Source: Cronobacter malonaticus LMG 23826
Lineage (GTDB): Bacteria; Pseudomonadota; Gammaproteobacteria; Enterobacterales; Enterobacteriaceae
Reading direction: 5' to 3'
Assembly: GCF_001277215.2 (NCBI RefSeq)
Contig: NZ_CP013940.1
Span: forward strand, 682,001-746,000
DNA length: 64,000 nt
Both the position numbers and the translations under genes were made by a program. The notes under the pieces were generated by a model. That model worked only from the letters and a program-made list of their open reading frames with translations, was not told the origin of the DNA and did not search any database. This document shows, piece by piece, positions 52,187 to 63,148 of the stretch (position 1 is the first letter of the stretch; the number at the start of each line of letters is the position of its first letter).

Positions 52187-53989
52187 ATGACGACTCAGGC
52201 CCCACCGAACGCTTTGCTCCCGCTCAGCCCGGAGCAGCTGGCTCGCCTTCAGACGGCGACTCATGATTTCACCCCCACGCAGCTCGCCTGGCTTTCGGGC
52301 TATTTCTGGGGAATGGTAAACCAACAGCCAGGTGCGGCGGTGGTGCAAACGCCCGCAGCGCCGGCGTCGGTGATTACGCTGATTTCCGCTTCCCAGACCG
52401 GCAACGCGCGCCGCGTGGCGGAAGCACTGCGTGACGATCTGCTGGCGGCGCAGCTCAATGTAAATCTGGTAAACGCGGGCGACTATAAATTCAAACAAAT
52501 TGCCCAGGAAAAACTGCTGGTCGTTGTGGCCTCAACCCAGGGCGAAGGCGATCCGCCGGAAGAAGCCGTCGCGCTGCACAAATTTTTGCTGTCGAAAAAA
52601 GCACCGAAGCTTGACGGCACGGCTTTCGCCGTCTTTGGCCTTGGCGACACCTCTTATGAACGCTTCTGCCAGGCCGGTAAAGATTTCGATACCCGCCTTG
52701 CGGAGCTGGGCGCCGAGCGCCTGCTGGATCGCGTGGATGCCGATGTCGAATACCAGGCGGCCGCTCAGGCGTGGCGCCAGCGCGTGGTGGATGTCCTGAA
52801 AGCGCGCGTGCCGAAAGAAGCGCCGTCCCAGGCGGCGTTCACCGCCAGCGGTGCGGTCAATCTGGTTGATTCGACCCCTTATACCAAAGAATCGCCGCTT
52901 ACCGCGACGCTCTCGGTGAACCAGAAAATCACCGGGCGCCATTCAGAAAAAGACGTGCGCCATATCGAAATCGATCTGGGCGACGCAGGCCTGCGCTATC
53001 AGCCGGGCGACGCGCTCGGCGTCTGGTATCAGAACGATCCGGCGCTGGTGCAGGAGCTTCTTGAGCTGCTGTGGCTGAAAGGCGACGAGCCGGTGACGGT
53101 AGGCGAGAAAACGCTGCCGCTCAGCGAAGCGCTGCAGTGGCATTTCGAGCTGACGGTGAACACCGCCGCTATCGTTGAAAATTACGCGACGCTGACTCGC
53201 AGCGAAGCGCTGCTGCCGCTGGTGGGCGATAAAGCGAAGCTGCAAGATTATGCCGCCAGGACGCCCATCGTCGATATGGTGCGCTTCGCGCCGGCCCAGC
53301 TTGAGGCCGAACAGCTGACTGGCCTGCTGCGCCCGCTCACGCCGCGCCTCTATTCCATTGCTTCGTCGCAGGCGGAAGTCGAAAACGAAGTGCACATCAC
53401 GGTCGGCGTGGTGCGTTTCGACATCGAAGGCCGTCCGCGCGCGGGCGGGGCGTCGAGCTATCTTGCCGATCGTCTGGAAGAAGATGGCGAAGTACGCGTG
53501 TTCATCGAGCACAACGACAACTTCCGCCTGCCGGCAACGCCTGAAACGCCCGTCATTATGATTGGCCCCGGCACCGGCATCGCGCCGTTCCGCGCCTTTA
53601 TGCAGCAGCGCGAAGCCGATGGCGCTACCGGTAAAAACTGGCTCTTCTTCGGCAACCCGCACTTTACGGAAGACTTCCTCTACCAGGTCGAATGGCAGCG
53701 CTATGTCAAAGAGGGGCTGTTAACCCGCATCGACCTTGCCTGGTCACGCGATCAGGACCATAAAATTTACGTACAAGACAAAATCCGCGAGCAGGGCGCG
53801 GAGCTGTGGCGCTGGATCCAGGAAGGCGCGCACCTTTATGTCTGCGGCGACGCCAATCGCATGGCGAAAGATGTCGAGCAGGCGTTACTGGAAGTGATTG
53901 CGGCTTACGGCGGGATGGATGCCGAAGCGGCGGATGAATATTTAAGTGAGCTGCGCGTTGAGCGCCGTTACCAGCGAGACGTCTACTGA
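52187..53989 (+). CDS. cysJ: Sulfite reductase flavoprotein alpha subunit
   Basis: CysJ passes electrons from NADPH through FAD and FMN to CysI. The 600-residue product (599 in E. coli) has an FMN flavodoxin domain ([19 protein letters not shown] near residues 69-87; [19 protein letters not shown]), a connecting FAD domain ([19 protein letters not shown]), and an NADPH domain ([33 protein letters not shown]). It ends with the characteristic [11 protein letters not shown]. The stop overlaps the cysI start by one base (TGATG). Confidence 0.98.
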   Translation: MTTQAPPNALLPLSPEQLARLQTATHDFTPTQLAWLSGYFWGMVNQQPGAAVVQTPAAPASVITLISASQTGNARRVAEALRDDLLAAQLNVNLVNAGDYKFKQIAQEKLLVVVASTQGEGDPPEEAVALHKFLLSKKAPKLDGTAFAVFGLGDTSYERFCQAGKDFDTRLAELGAERLLDRVDADVEYQAAAQAWRQRVVDVLKARVPKEAPSQAAFTASGAVNLVDSTPYTKESPLTATLSVNQKITGRHSEKDVRHIEIDLGDAGLRYQPGDALGVWYQNDPALVQELLELLWLKGDEPVTVGEKTLPLSEALQWHFELTVNTAAIVENYATLTRSEALLPLVGDKAKLQDYAARTPIVDMVRFAPAQLEAEQLTGLLRPLTPRLYSIASSQAEVENEVHITVGVVRFDIEGRPRAGGASSYLADRLEEDGEVRVFIEHNDNFRLPATPETPVIMIGPGTGIAPFRAFMQQREADGATGKNWLFFGNPHFTEDFLYQVEWQRYVKEGLLTRIDLAWSRDQDHKIYVQDKIREQGAELWRWIQEGAHLYVCGDANRMAKDVEQALLEVIAAYGGMDAEAADEYLSELRVERRYQRDVY

Positions 53990-55701
53990 TGAGCGAAAAA
54001 TACCCAGGACCTTTGGTGGTCGAAGGAAAACTTTCCGATGCGGAACGCATGAAGCGTGAAAGTAACTTCCTGCGCGGCACCATTGCCGAAGATTTACATG
54101 ACGGGCTGACCGGCGGGTTTAATGGCGACAACTTTTTGTTGATCCGCTTTCACGGCATGTATCAGCAGGATGACCGCGATATCCGCGCCGAGCGCGCGGC
54201 ACAGAAGCTGGAGCCGCGTCACGCGATGATGCTGCGCTGCCGTCTGCCGGGCGGCATCATGACGCCGCAGCAGTGGCTGGCTATCGACAAGTTCGCCGAA
54301 GAAAACACGATTTACGGCAGCATTCGTCTGACCAACCGCCAGACGTTCCAGTATCACGGCCTGCTGAAGAAAAACGTCAAGCCGGCGCACCAGATGCTGC
54401 ATTCCATCGGGCTTGACGCGCTGGCGACCGCCAACGACATGAACCGTAACGTGCTCTGCACGTCAAACCCGGTCGAGTCGCAACTGCATGCCGAAGCTTA
54501 CGAGTGGGCGAAAAAGCTCTCTGAGCATCTGCTGCCGCGCACCCGCGCCTATGCGGAGATCTGGCTCGATCAGGAAAAAGTGGCGACCACCGGCGAAGAA
54601 CCGATCCTCGGTGCGACCTATCTGCCGCGTAAGTTCAAAACCACCGTTGTAGTGCCGCCGCAGAACGATGTCGATCTGCACGCGAACGACATGAACTTCG
54701 TCGCGATTGCGGAAAACGGCAAGCTGGTAGGCTTTAACCTGCTGGTGGGCGGCGGGCTCTCTATTGAGCACGGCAACAAGAAAACCTACGCGCGCACCGC
54801 GACCGAGTTTGGCTACATTCCGCTGGAGCATACGCTGGCGGTGGCCGAAGCGGTGGTGACGACCCAGCGCGACTGGGGCAACCGTACCGATCGTAAAAAC
54901 GCCAAAACCAAATATACGCTGGAGCGCGTCGGGCCTGACGTCTTTAAAGCGGAAGTCGAGCGTCGCGCAGGCGTGACGTTTGAGCCGGTGCGTCCGTATG
55001 AATTTACCGGCCGCGGCGATCGCATCGGCTGGGTGAAAGGCATTGATGATAAATGGCACCTGACGCTGTTTATCGAAAACGGCCGTATTCTCGATTTCCC
55101 GGACAAGCCGCTGAAAACCGGCCTGAAGGAAATCGCCAGGATCCATAAAGGCGATTTCCGCCTGACCGCCAACCAGAACCTGATCGTGGCGGGCGTGCCG
55201 GAAGGCGATAAAGCGAAGATTGAACAGATTGCCCGCGCCCACGGCCTGATGGCCGGTGTGACGCCGCAGCGTGAAAACTCAATGGCGTGCGTCTCTTTCC
55301 CGACCTGTCCGCTGGCGATGGCCGAGGCGGAGCGTTTCCTGCCGCAGTTTATCGATAAAGTCGACGGGATCATGGCGAAGCATGGCCTTGCGGACGAGCA
55401 CATTGTGCTGCGCGTGACCGGCTGCCCGAACGGCTGCGGCCGCGCGATGCTGGCGGAGCTGGGTCTGGTGGGGAAAGCGCCGGGGCGTTACAACCTGCAT
55501 CTGGGCGGCAATCGCATTGGTACGCGAATTCCGCGGATGTATCGTGAAAACATTACCGAATCGGAGATCCTCGATAATATCGACGAGCTGGTCGGCCGCT
55601 GGGCGCAGGAGCGCGAGCCGGGCGAAGGGTTTGGCGATTTCACGGTGCGCGCCGGGATTATCCGTCCGGTGCTCGATCCGGCGCGGGATTTCTGGGAATA
55701 A
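53989..55701 (+). CDS. cysI: Sulfite reductase hemoprotein beta subunit
   Basis: CysI reduces sulfite to sulfide with six electrons at a siroheme coupled to a 4Fe-4S cluster. The 570-residue product equals the E. coli length. Cluster cysteines are in [18 protein letters not shown] (Cys434 and Cys440 by homology) and [17 protein letters not shown] (Cys479 and Cys483). Conserved arginines around [11 protein letters not shown] bind substrate and siroheme. It is translated in overlap with cysJ; cysH follows after a 208-base gap holding palindromic repeats. Confidence 0.98.
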   Translation: MSEKYPGPLVVEGKLSDAERMKRESNFLRGTIAEDLHDGLTGGFNGDNFLLIRFHGMYQQDDRDIRAERAAQKLEPRHAMMLRCRLPGGIMTPQQWLAIDKFAEENTIYGSIRLTNRQTFQYHGLLKKNVKPAHQMLHSIGLDALATANDMNRNVLCTSNPVESQLHAEAYEWAKKLSEHLLPRTRAYAEIWLDQEKVATTGEEPILGATYLPRKFKTTVVVPPQNDVDLHANDMNFVAIAENGKLVGFNLLVGGGLSIEHGNKKTYARTATEFGYIPLEHTLAVAEAVVTTQRDWGNRTDRKNAKTKYTLERVGPDVFKAEVERRAGVTFEPVRPYEFTGRGDRIGWVKGIDDKWHLTLFIENGRILDFPDKPLKTGLKEIARIHKGDFRLTANQNLIVAGVPEGDKAKIEQIARAHGLMAGVTPQRENSMACVSFPTCPLAMAEAERFLPQFIDKVDGIMAKHGLADEHIVLRVTGCPNGCGRAMLAELGLVGKAPGRYNLHLGGNRIGTRIPRMYRENITESEILDNIDELVGRWAQEREPGEGFGDFTVRAGIIRPVLDPARDFWE

Positions 55702-55725
55702 GCGGTTAGCGCGGCGGGCGGTAAC

Positions 55726-55850
55726 GGTGGATGCGCTGCGCTTATCCACCCTACAACGGGCTGCCTTTCCCCAGGGCGGGTAAGCGCAGCGCGCCCGCTA
55801 ACGCCCAACGGTTAATATTCCGTAGGGCGGGTAAGCGTAGCGCACCTGCC
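55726..55850. repeat. REP-like palindromic repeat cluster C (three units)
   Basis: Three units inside the cysI-cysH gap: 55726-55754 (GGTGGATGCGCTGCGCTTAT, then CCACCCTAC), 55773-55799 (AGGGCGGGTAAGCGCAGCGC, then GCCCGC) and 55822-55850 (GTAGGGCGGGTAAGCGTAGC, then GCACCTGCC). The first is opposite in orientation to the other two. They lie within one operon and so are likely transcribed; they could protect the cysJI message from exonucleases. Confidence 0.85.
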
Positions 55851-55909
55851 AGCGCGCGTCTGGCGCGTCACCGCCGCACCGGTATCACATTCATGCAAGC
55901 GAGGTTCAC

Positions 55910-56644
55910 ATGTCCGTACTTGATCTACATGCGCTGAACGCACTGGAAAAAGACGCCCGCGCCGGGGCGCTGGCCGACACCAACGCGCAGCTTGAGGCGT
56001 TAAGCGCCGAAGCGCGCGTCAGCTGGGCGCTGGAAAACCTGCCGGGCGAGTTTGTGCTCTCCTCAAGCTTTGGTATTCAGGCGGCGGTCTGCCTGCATCT
56101 GGTCACGCAGCAGCGCCCGGATATTCCGGTGATCCTCACCGATACCGGCTATCTCTTCCCGGAAACCTACCGCTTTATCGACGAGCTGACCGAAAAGCTC
56201 AACCTGAACCTGAAAATCTACCGCGCCGAGCAAAGCCCGGCCTGGCAGGAGGCGCGCTACGGCAAGCTGTGGGAGCAGGGCGTTGAGGGGATTGAGAAAT
56301 ACAACGACATCAATAAGGTCGAGCCGATGAACCGCGCGCTGAAAGAACTTAACGCGCAGACCTGGTTTGCGGGCCTGCGCCGCGATCAGTCCGGCAGCCG
56401 CGCGAATCTGCCGGTGCTGGGCGTGCAGCGCGGCGTCTTTAAAATCCTGCCGATTATCGACTGGGACAACCGCACTGTTTATCAGTATCTCCAGAAGCAC
56501 GGGCTGAAATACCACCCACTGTGGGACGAAGGCTATCTCTCGGTGGGCGATACCCATACCACCCGCAAATGGGAGCCAGGCATGGCGGAAGAAGAGACCC
56601 GCTTCTTTGGCCTTAAACGCGAGTGCGGCCTGCACGAAGGCTAA
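55910..56644 (+). CDS. cysH: Phosphoadenosine phosphosulfate reductase
   Basis: CysH reduces PAPS to sulfite and PAP with thioredoxin. The 244-residue product equals the E. coli length. The PP-loop-like region [19 protein letters not shown] is near residues 50-68, [17 protein letters not shown] follows, and the single catalytic Cys is in KRECGLHEG at the C-terminus (Cys239). There is no extra 4Fe-4S Cys pair, so it is PAPS- rather than APS-specific, matching cysC in the same region. It ends at a bidirectional terminator. Confidence 0.97.
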   Translation: MSVLDLHALNALEKDARAGALADTNAQLEALSAEARVSWALENLPGEFVLSSSFGIQAAVCLHLVTQQRPDIPVILTDTGYLFPETYRFIDELTEKLNLNLKIYRAEQSPAWQEARYGKLWEQGVEGIEKYNDINKVEPMNRALKELNAQTWFAGLRRDQSGSRANLPVLGVQRGVFKILPIIDWDNRTVYQYLQKHGLKYHPLWDEGYLSVGDTHTTRKWEPGMAEEETRFFGLKRECGLHEG

Positions 56645-56645
56645 T

Positions 56646-56674
56646 AAAAAGCGCGCCCTGAGGCGCGCTTTTTT
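56646..56674. terminator. Bidirectional terminator between cysH and iap
   Basis: AAAAAGCGCGCC, CTGA loop, GGCGCGCTTTTTT. The T run overlaps the iap stop codon region, so the one hairpin serves both convergent genes. Confidence 0.92.
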
Positions 56675-57662
56675 ACTTCTCCGCTTTCGCCAGCGTTTTC
56701 ACCAGCGGCAGCAGTACGCGCATCACGTCGCGGCAGCGCTTATTGATACGCCCCGGTAGCGTCTGATCCAGGTATTGCAGGCTATCCTCGCGCGCGTTGT
56801 GCGCCACCGGCGCGAGCGCGTGACGCCCGCGATGGCGGGTGGCGTCATTAACGGCGGCTACCGCCAGCACCGGAATGCCCGCCTTATCAAACGCGGCGGC
56901 GTCGTTATCCGCAGGCAGCACGCTGTTTGCCGCGACCGGAATGCCAAAGCGGTGCGCGAGCTTCACCGCGCTGTCGCGCGTGAGCTGGCGCACCGCAGCG
57001 GGCGTATTCTTACCGCTGATAAACGCGAGTTTATCGCCCGCTACCAGATGGCTGAGATTAATCACCAGCAGCGTCTGTTTTTTCTCGATGGCGCTCATTC
57101 GTTTAAGCAGGTTCTCCGCGCCCATGCCGCCTTCTTCTTCACCGCTGGTGGCGATAAAGCGCACGCCGTAGCGCGTCGGCACATCTTTCAGGCGCTCCGC
57201 CAGCTCCAGCATCACGCCGACGCCCGCCGCGTTATCATCCACGCCCTGTAGCGTCAGCCCGCCAAGGTTGTTATCGACATCCGCGTCGCTCTGCGGCGCA
57301 TAAGTATCAAAATGCGCCATCACGATGATCTGCTGCGGCGACGCGCCTTCGTGGGCGGCTATCACGGTGCTGCCGGTTACGTTCTGCCAGTTGGTGCGAT
57401 GGTTTCCGGCGGTATAGATATAGCGGCTGTGAAACGCGCGGATATCGCTCTGATAGCCGAGGCGTACAAACTGTTGTCGCAGATAATCTGCGGCAAGCAT
57501 CTCGGCGGGCGATCCTGTCATGCGGCCTGGAAATAACGTCGCGATATGACGGGTTTGCTCACTGGCGATATCGCCGGGGTGAAGAGATTGCGAGAAAGCG
57601 GGCAGGGTGAAGCATGCGCTCAGCGCCAGGCTCAGGGTGCAGCGGCGCACTGCGGAAAACAT
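56673..57662 (-). CDS. iap: Alkaline phosphatase isozyme conversion aminopeptidase
   Basis: Iap is a periplasmic M28 zinc aminopeptidase that trims the N-terminal Arg from alkaline phosphatase. The 329-residue product is shorter than E. coli Iap (345), with the deficit after residue 220. A signal peptide ends near LPAFSQ. Zinc ligands appear in VMAHFDTYAPQSDADVDNN region (His, Asp), LQGVDDNAAGVGVMLEL (Asp) and ATSGEEEGGMGAENLL (Glu pair). Its neighbour in E. coli is the CRISPR locus first noticed beside iap; here no repeat array lies on either side. Confidence 0.93.
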   Translation of the reverse strand: MFSAVRRCTLSLALSACFTLPAFSQSLHPGDIASEQTRHIATLFPGRMTGSPAEMLAADYLRQQFVRLGYQSDIRAFHSRYIYTAGNHRTNWQNVTGSTVIAAHEGASPQQIIVMAHFDTYAPQSDADVDNNLGGLTLQGVDDNAAGVGVMLELAERLKDVPTRYGVRFIATSGEEEGGMGAENLLKRMSAIEKKQTLLVINLSHLVAGDKLAFISGKNTPAAVRQLTRDSAVKLAHRFGIPVAANSVLPADNDAAAFDKAGIPVLAVAAVNDATRHRGRHALAPVAHNAREDSLQYLDQTLPGRINKRCRDVMRVLLPLVKTLAKAEK

Positions 57663-57906
57663 AGAACGTCCTTACTCAAAAAAGCGCGACCAGATAGTGG
57701 CGCTTAGTATGAAACTGTGACGACGGTTACACAATTTGATTTACCGTTAAACGCCCGAAATTTCACGGCTTAAGCACTTTTTGATATTTGCATTTCTGCG
57801 GCCTTATTCCTTTGTGGAACTATAAATGCCAATTCGTAATTTCATCTGCGATCGGCCTCCCCCTATAGTCCCCTCTGGTCCCCTGTTGTTAGCGAGTTGT
57901 ATCGCC

Positions 57907-59322
57907 GTGGAATATCTCCCGTTATTTGCTCAACTGAAACAACGCCCGGTGCTGGTGGTTGGCGGCGGCGAAGTGGCGCTGCGTAAAATCGCGCTGCTGC
58001 GGCGCGCGGGCGCCTGCGTCTCTGTCGTGGCGAAAAAGCTGCACCCGGAACTCGCGGCACTTGAGCAGGAAGGCGCACTGCGCTGGCAGGCGCAGACATT
58101 TGAGCCTGCGCAGCTCGACGCGGTGTTTCTCGTTATCGCGGCAACCAACGACGCGGCGCTCAACCGCCGGGTCTTTGATGAAGCTAACGCTCGTCAGCGC
58201 CTGGTCAACGTGGTGGACGATCAGCCGCTGTGCTCGTTTATTTTCCCCTCAATCGTTGACCGCTCGCCGCTTATCGTCGCTATCTCCTCCAGCGGCAACG
58301 CGCCGGTGCTGGCGCGACTGTTGCGCGAGAAAATCGAATCTCTGCTGCCGGCAAGCCTCGGCCGTATGGCCGAAGTGGCGGGCGGCTTTCGCGATCGGAT
58401 TAAAGCGCGCATTCCGACCACCGACGGACGCCGCCGCTTCTGGGAAAAAGCCTTTCGCGGACGCTTTGCGAGCCTGATGGCCGCGGGCGATACCCGCGCC
58501 GCCGAAGCGGTGCTGGAAGCCGAACTCGACGCGCCGCAAGGCCCGCAGGGGGAAATCATTCTGGTGGGCGCAGGCCCCGGCGACGCCGGGCTGTTGACGC
58601 TGCGCGGTTTGCAGGTGATGCAGCAGGCGGACGTCGTGCTTTACGACCATCTGGTGAGCGACGGCGTGCTGGATCTGGTACGCCGCGACGCCGACCGCAT
58701 CTGTGTGGGCAAACGCGCGGGCGCGCATGCGGTGGCGCAGCATGAAACCAACCAGATGCTGATTGATTTCGCCCGTGAGGGCAAAACCGTGGTGCGCCTG
58801 AAAGGCGGCGACCCGTTTATTTTCGGGCGCGGCGGTGAAGAGCTGGAAGCGGCGAAAGCTGCAGGCGTACCGTTTCAGGTGGTGCCCGGCGTCACGGCGG
58901 CAAGTGGTGCCACGGCATATGCCGGCATTCCGCTGACCCACCGTGATTACGCCCAGAGCGCAGTATTTGTCACCGGTCACTACAAACCGGACAGCGAGCC
59001 GTTCGACTGGGCGCTGCTCGCCAAAAGCCGCCAGACGCTCGCCATCTATATGGGCACCATGAAAGCGGCGGAGATAAGCCAGCAGCTTATCGCGCACGGC
59101 CGCGACGCCAAAACGCCGGTCGCGGTGATAAGCCGCGGCACGCGCGAGGATCAGCGCGTTCTGACCGGCACGCTCGACACACTCAATATTCTTGCGAAAG
59201 ACGCCCCCATGCCCGCGCTGCTTGTTGTGGGCGAAGTGGTGCAGCTCCACCAGCAGCTCGCCTGGTTTCAACATTCAACCGACGCGGAAGCGATTCGCTC
59301 TTCCGTGGTGAATCTGGCTTAA
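57907..59322 (+). CDS. cysG: Siroheme synthase (cysG paralogue in the sulfate cluster)
   Basis: CysG makes siroheme from uroporphyrinogen III: two SAM-dependent methylations, oxidation by NAD and iron insertion. Siroheme is the cofactor of CysI, encoded nearby. The N-terminal Rossmann part begins [25 protein letters not shown]; the C-terminal methyltransferase has [17 protein letters not shown] and [17 protein letters not shown]. The frame is open to an ATG at 57826, but the GTG at 57907 matches the usual family N-terminus and gives 471 residues; the ATG version (498) cannot be ruled out. E. coli has its single cysG elsewhere, beside nirBDC, so this is probably the second, cys-linked copy known in related genera. 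Confidence 0.9.
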   Translation: MEYLPLFAQLKQRPVLVVGGGEVALRKIALLRRAGACVSVVAKKLHPELAALEQEGALRWQAQTFEPAQLDAVFLVIAATNDAALNRRVFDEANARQRLVNVVDDQPLCSFIFPSIVDRSPLIVAISSSGNAPVLARLLREKIESLLPASLGRMAEVAGGFRDRIKARIPTTDGRRRFWEKAFRGRFASLMAAGDTRAAEAVLEAELDAPQGPQGEIILVGAGPGDAGLLTLRGLQVMQQADVVLYDHLVSDGVLDLVRRDADRICVGKRAGAHAVAQHETNQMLIDFAREGKTVVRLKGGDPFIFGRGGEELEAAKAAGVPFQVVPGVTAASGATAYAGIPLTHRDYAQSAVFVTGHYKPDSEPFDWALLAKSRQTLAIYMGTMKAAEISQQLIAHGRDAKTPVAVISRGTREDQRVLTGTLDTLNILAKDAPMPALLVVGEVVQLHQQLAWFQHSTDAEAIRSSVVNLA

Positions 59323-59331
59323 GGAAAGGTT

Positions 59332-60240
59332 ATGGATCAAAAACGACTCACTCACCTGCGGCAACTGGAGGCGGAAAGCATCCATATCATTCGTGAAGTG
59401 GCTGCGGAATTCGCCAACCCGGTGATGATGTACTCCATCGGTAAAGACTCCAGCGTCATGCTGCATCTGGCGCGCAAGGCGTTTTACCCCGGCACGCTGC
59501 CATTCCCGCTGCTGCATGTGGATACCGGCTGGAAGTTTCGTGAAATGTACGAATTTCGCGACCGCACCGCCAAAGCCTACGGCTGCGAGCTGCTGGTGCA
59601 CAAAAACCCGGAAGGCGTGGCGATGGGCATTAACCCGTTCGTCCACGGCAGCGCCAAACACACCGACATCATGAAAACCGAAGGGCTGAAGCAGGCGCTG
59701 AACAAATACGGTTTTGACGCGGCCTTCGGCGGTGCGCGTCGCGATGAAGAGAAATCGCGCGCGAAAGAGCGTATCTACTCCTTCCGCGACCGCTTCCACC
59801 GCTGGGATCCGAAAAACCAGCGCCCGGAGCTGTGGCACAACTACAACGGCCAGATCAACAAAGGCGAAAGCATTCGCGTCTTCCCGCTCTCCAACTGGAC
59901 CGAGCTGGATATCTGGCAATACATCTACCTGGAAAATATCGAAATCGTTCCGCTGTATCTGGCCGCCGAGCGTCCGGTGCTGGAGCGCGACGGCATGCTG
60001 ATGATGATCGACGACGATCGTATCGATTTGCAGCCGGGCGAAGAGATCAAACCGCGCATGGTGCGCTTCCGTACCCTGGGCTGCTGGCCGCTGACCGGCG
60101 CGGTGGAATCGAACGCGCAGACGCTGCCGGAGATCATCGAAGAGATGCTGGTCTCCACCACCAGCGAGCGCCAGGGGCGCGTTATCGACCGCGACCAGGC
60201 AGGCTCAATGGAGCTTAAAAAACGTCAGGGTTATTTCTAA
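59332..60240 (+). CDS. cysD: Sulfate adenylyltransferase subunit 2
   Basis: CysD joins sulfate to ATP, making APS, with energy from GTP hydrolysis by CysN. The 302-residue product equals the E. coli length. The PP-loop is [18 protein letters not shown] near residues 32-49, with [18 protein letters not shown] and [19 protein letters not shown] following. It starts 9 bases after cysG with AAGGA before the ATG. Confidence 0.98.
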
Positions 60241-60249
60241 GGAGCCGCC

Positions 60250-61677
60250 ATGAACACCACTATCGCACAACAGATCGCCAAAGAAGGCGGCGTGGAAGCC
60301 TATCTGCACGCCCAGCAGCACAAAAGCCTGCTGCGCTTTCTGACCTGCGGCAGCGTGGATGACGGGAAAAGCACCCTGATTGGCCGCCTGCTCCACGATA
60401 CCCGCCAGATTTATGAAGATCAGCTCTCGTCGCTGCACAATGACAGCAAGCGCCACGGCACCCAGGGCGAGAAGCTGGATCTCGCGCTGCTGGTGGACGG
60501 CCTTCAGGCCGAGCGCGAGCAGGGCATCACGATTGACGTGGCGTACCGCTATTTCTCCACCGAAAAACGCAAATTTATCATCGCCGATACCCCGGGGCAT
60601 GAGCAGTACACCCGCAACATGGCGACCGGGGCTTCTACCTGCGATCTGGCGATCCTGCTGATGGACGCCCGTAAAGGCGTGCTGGATCAGACCCGCCGCC
60701 ACAGCTTTATCTCCACACTGCTCGGCATCAAGCATCTGGTGGTGGCGGTGAACAAAATGGATCTGGTGGATTTCAGCGAAGAGACGTTTGAGCGCATTCG
60801 CCAGGATTATCTGACGTTCGCGGGCCAGTTGCCGGGCAACCTGGACATTCGCTTTGTGCCGCTGTCGGCGCTGGAAGGCGACAACGTGGCGGTGCAGAGC
60901 CAGAACATGCCGTGGTATACCGGCCCGACGCTGCTGGAAGTGCTGGAAAATATCGAGATCCAGCGCGTGGTCGACGAACAGCCGCTGCGTTTCCCGGTGC
61001 AGTATGTTAACCGCCCGAATCTCGATTTCCGTGGTTATGCGGGCACCGTCGCAGGCGGCGTGGTGAAAGTGGGCCAGCGCGTGAAGGCGCTGCCGTCCGG
61101 CGTGGAGTCGAGCGTGGCGCGTATCGTCACCTTTGACGGCGATTTAGAGGAAGCGGGCGCGGGCGAAGCCGTCACGCTGGTGCTGAAAGATGAAATCGAC
61201 ATCAGCCGCGGCGACCTGCTGGTGGACGCCTCCCAGACGTTGGCCGCAGTGCAAAGCGCGGCGGTGGATGTGGTCTGGATGGCCGAGCAGCCGCTGGTGC
61301 CGGGCCAGAGCTACGACATCAAAATCGCCGGGAAGAAAACCCGCGCGCGCGTGGATAACATCCACTATCAGGTCGATATCAACAACCTGACCCAGCGCGT
61401 GGTGGAAAACCTGCCGCTCAACGGCATCGGCCTTGTGGATCTGACCTTCGACGAGCCGCTGAACCTCGATAAATACCAGGAGAACCCGGTGACCGGCGGG
61501 CTTATCTTTATCGATCGCCTCTCTAACGTGACGGTCGGCGCGGGTATGGTGCGCGAGCCGCAACAGAATGTGTATCAGGAGCCTTCCGCGTTCAGCGCGT
61601 TTGAACTTGAGCTGAATCAGCTGATTCGCCGTCACTTCCCGCACTGGGGCGCGCGCGATCTGCTGGGAGGCAAATAA
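60250..61677 (+). CDS. cysN: Sulfate adenylyltransferase subunit 1 (GTPase)
   Basis: CysN is an EF-Tu-like GTPase that drives APS synthesis by CysD. The 475-residue product equals the E. coli length. The P-loop is [15 protein letters not shown] near residues 34-48, the switch [17 protein letters not shown] near 111, and the guanine motif NKMDLVDFS near 166; two beta-barrel domains follow. AAGGAG precedes the ATG. The stop overlaps the cysC start by one base (TAATG). Confidence 0.98.
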   Translation: MNTTIAQQIAKEGGVEAYLHAQQHKSLLRFLTCGSVDDGKSTLIGRLLHDTRQIYEDQLSSLHNDSKRHGTQGEKLDLALLVDGLQAEREQGITIDVAYRYFSTEKRKFIIADTPGHEQYTRNMATGASTCDLAILLMDARKGVLDQTRRHSFISTLLGIKHLVVAVNKMDLVDFSEETFERIRQDYLTFAGQLPGNLDIRFVPLSALEGDNVAVQSQNMPWYTGPTLLEVLENIEIQRVVDEQPLRFPVQYVNRPNLDFRGYAGTVAGGVVKVGQRVKALPSGVESSVARIVTFDGDLEEAGAGEAVTLVLKDEIDISRGDLLVDASQTLAAVQSAAVDVVWMAEQPLVPGQSYDIKIAGKKTRARVDNIHYQVDINNLTQRVVENLPLNGIGLVDLTFDEPLNLDKYQENPVTGGLIFIDRLSNVTVGAGMVREPQQNVYQEPSAFSAFELELNQLIRRHFPHWGARDLLGGK

Positions 61678-62282
61678 TGGCGCAGCATGACGAAAACGTC
61701 GTCTGGCACGCCCACCCGGTGACCGCGGCGCAGCGCGAGCAGCTCCACGGCCACCGCGGCGTGGTGCTGTGGTTTACGGGGCTTTCGGGCTCCGGCAAAT
61801 CCACCGTCGCAGGCGCGCTGGAAGAGGCGCTGCATCAGCTTGGCGTCAGCACCTATCTGCTGGATGGCGACAACGTGCGCCACGGCCTGTGCAGCGATCT
61901 GGGCTTTAGCGACGACGATCGTAAAGAGAACATTCGCCGCGTCGGCGAAGTGGCGAAACTGATGGTGGACGCGGGTCTGGTGGTGCTGACTGCGTTTATC
62001 TCGCCGCACCGCGCCGAGCGTCAGATGGTACGCGATCAGCTGGGGGAAGGGCGCTTTATCGAGGTGTTTGTGGACACGCCGCTTTCGGTGTGCGAAGCGC
62101 GCGATCCGAAGGGGCTGTATAAAAAAGCCCGCGCCGGCGAACTGCGTAACTTTACCGGCATTGATGCCGTGTATGAGGCACCCGAGAGTCCGGAACTTCA
62201 TCTCGACGGCCAACAATTGGTAACAAATTTGATGGCGCAATTATTAGACCTGCTGCGTCGCGAAGATATCATCAAATCCTGA
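61677..62282 (+). CDS. cysC: Adenylyl-sulfate kinase
   Basis: CysC phosphorylates APS to PAPS, the substrate of CysH. The 201-residue product equals the E. coli length. The P-loop is [18 protein letters not shown] near residues 33-50, with [20 protein letters not shown] and the active-site Ser in [12 protein letters not shown] near 109. The gene overlaps cysN by one base. Confidence 0.98.
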   Translation: MAQHDENVVWHAHPVTAAQREQLHGHRGVVLWFTGLSGSGKSTVAGALEEALHQLGVSTYLLDGDNVRHGLCSDLGFSDDDRKENIRRVGEVAKLMVDAGLVVLTAFISPHRAERQMVRDQLGEGRFIEVFVDTPLSVCEARDPKGLYKKARAGELRNFTGIDAVYEAPESPELHLDGQQLVTNLMAQLLDLLRREDIIKS

Positions 62283-62331
62283 GACCGCGCCGGGAGTCCT
62301 TTTCCCGGCCCGTCACGTCACAGGATAAGCG

Positions 62332-62655
62332 ATGCGGAATACCACGAATATGATTGTCACCCAGGCGGATAGCGCGCCTGCCGTCGAAGAACCCACCTGG
62401 GCCTGGCCTGGCGCCGTGGTGGGCTTTATTTCGTGGCTGCTGGCGCTTGGCGCGCCGTTTCTGCTCTACGGCTCCAATACGCTCTTTTTTATGCTCTACA
62501 CCTGGCCGTTTTTTCTGGCGCTGATGCCGGTGGCCGTGGTGGTCGGCGTGGCGGTCTTTTCACTGCTGGAGCGTCGTCTGGTTTACAGCACGCTTGCCAC
62601 GCTCATCAGCGTCGGGCTGATGTTCGGGCTGCTCTTTCTCTGGCTGGTGAGCTAA
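62332..62655 (+). CDS. ygbE: DUF3561 inner-membrane protein YgbE
   Basis: A 107-residue membrane protein with three predicted helices (about residues 22-42, 48-68 and 77-105). It begins MRNTTNMIVTQADSAPAVEEP and ends LFGLLFLWLVS, in line with E. coli YgbE. It lies 49 bases after cysC and before ftsB, the same position as in E. coli. No function is known. Confidence 0.93.
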   Translation: MRNTTNMIVTQADSAPAVEEPTWAWPGAVVGFISWLLALGAPFLLYGSNTLFFMLYTWPFFLALMPVAVVVGVAVFSLLERRLVYSTLATLISVGLMFGLLFLWLVS

Positions 62656-62817
62656 CCTTTCGCGATTTTCACACTCTCTCTACCGGCGCATGCGCATCGG
62701 CGCGCTTTCTGTGGTACATTCTGCCGCTGTTTAATTTCTTAACCTGCACGTCGTAGCAAGCCGGGTAGAGTCCGGCGGGAAGTTATGGGATGATGAGGCC
62801 GTTTTTCAGGGGGCAGA

Positions 62818-63129
62818 ATGGGTAAACTAACGCTGCTATTGCTGGCTTTGCTGGTCTGGCTACAGTATTCGCTGTGGTTTGGAAAAAACGGCATCCACGA
62901 CTATTCCCGCGTAGCCGACGACGTGGCGGTACAGCAGGCCACGAACGCCAAACTCAAAGCGCGTAACGATCAGCTTTTCGCCGAGATAGACGATCTTAAC
63001 GGCGGTCAGGAAGCTATCGAAGAGCGCGCGCGCAACGAATTAAGCATGACCAAACCGGGCGAAACCTTCTATCGCCTGGTGCCGGACGCCACGAAACGCG
63101 CCGGTGGGCCTGCGCAAAATAATCGATAA
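62818..63129 (+). CDS. ftsB: Cell division protein FtsB
   Basis: FtsB joins FtsL and FtsQ in the divisome and helps activate septal peptidoglycan synthesis. The 103-residue product equals the E. coli length. A short cytosolic start leads into a membrane helix ([19 protein letters not shown], residues 3-21), then a periplasmic coiled coil (residues about 30-70: [20 protein letters not shown] and on) and the FtsL/FtsQ-binding end. ispD starts 19 bases later. Its promoter is probably in the 160-base gap after ygbE. Confidence 0.97.
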   Translation: MGKLTLLLLALLVWLQYSLWFGKNGIHDYSRVADDVAVQQATNAKLKARNDQLFAEIDDLNGGQEAIEERARNELSMTKPGETFYRLVPDATKRAGGPAQNNR

Positions 63130-63148
63130 CCAGAAGCGGGTTTTACAC

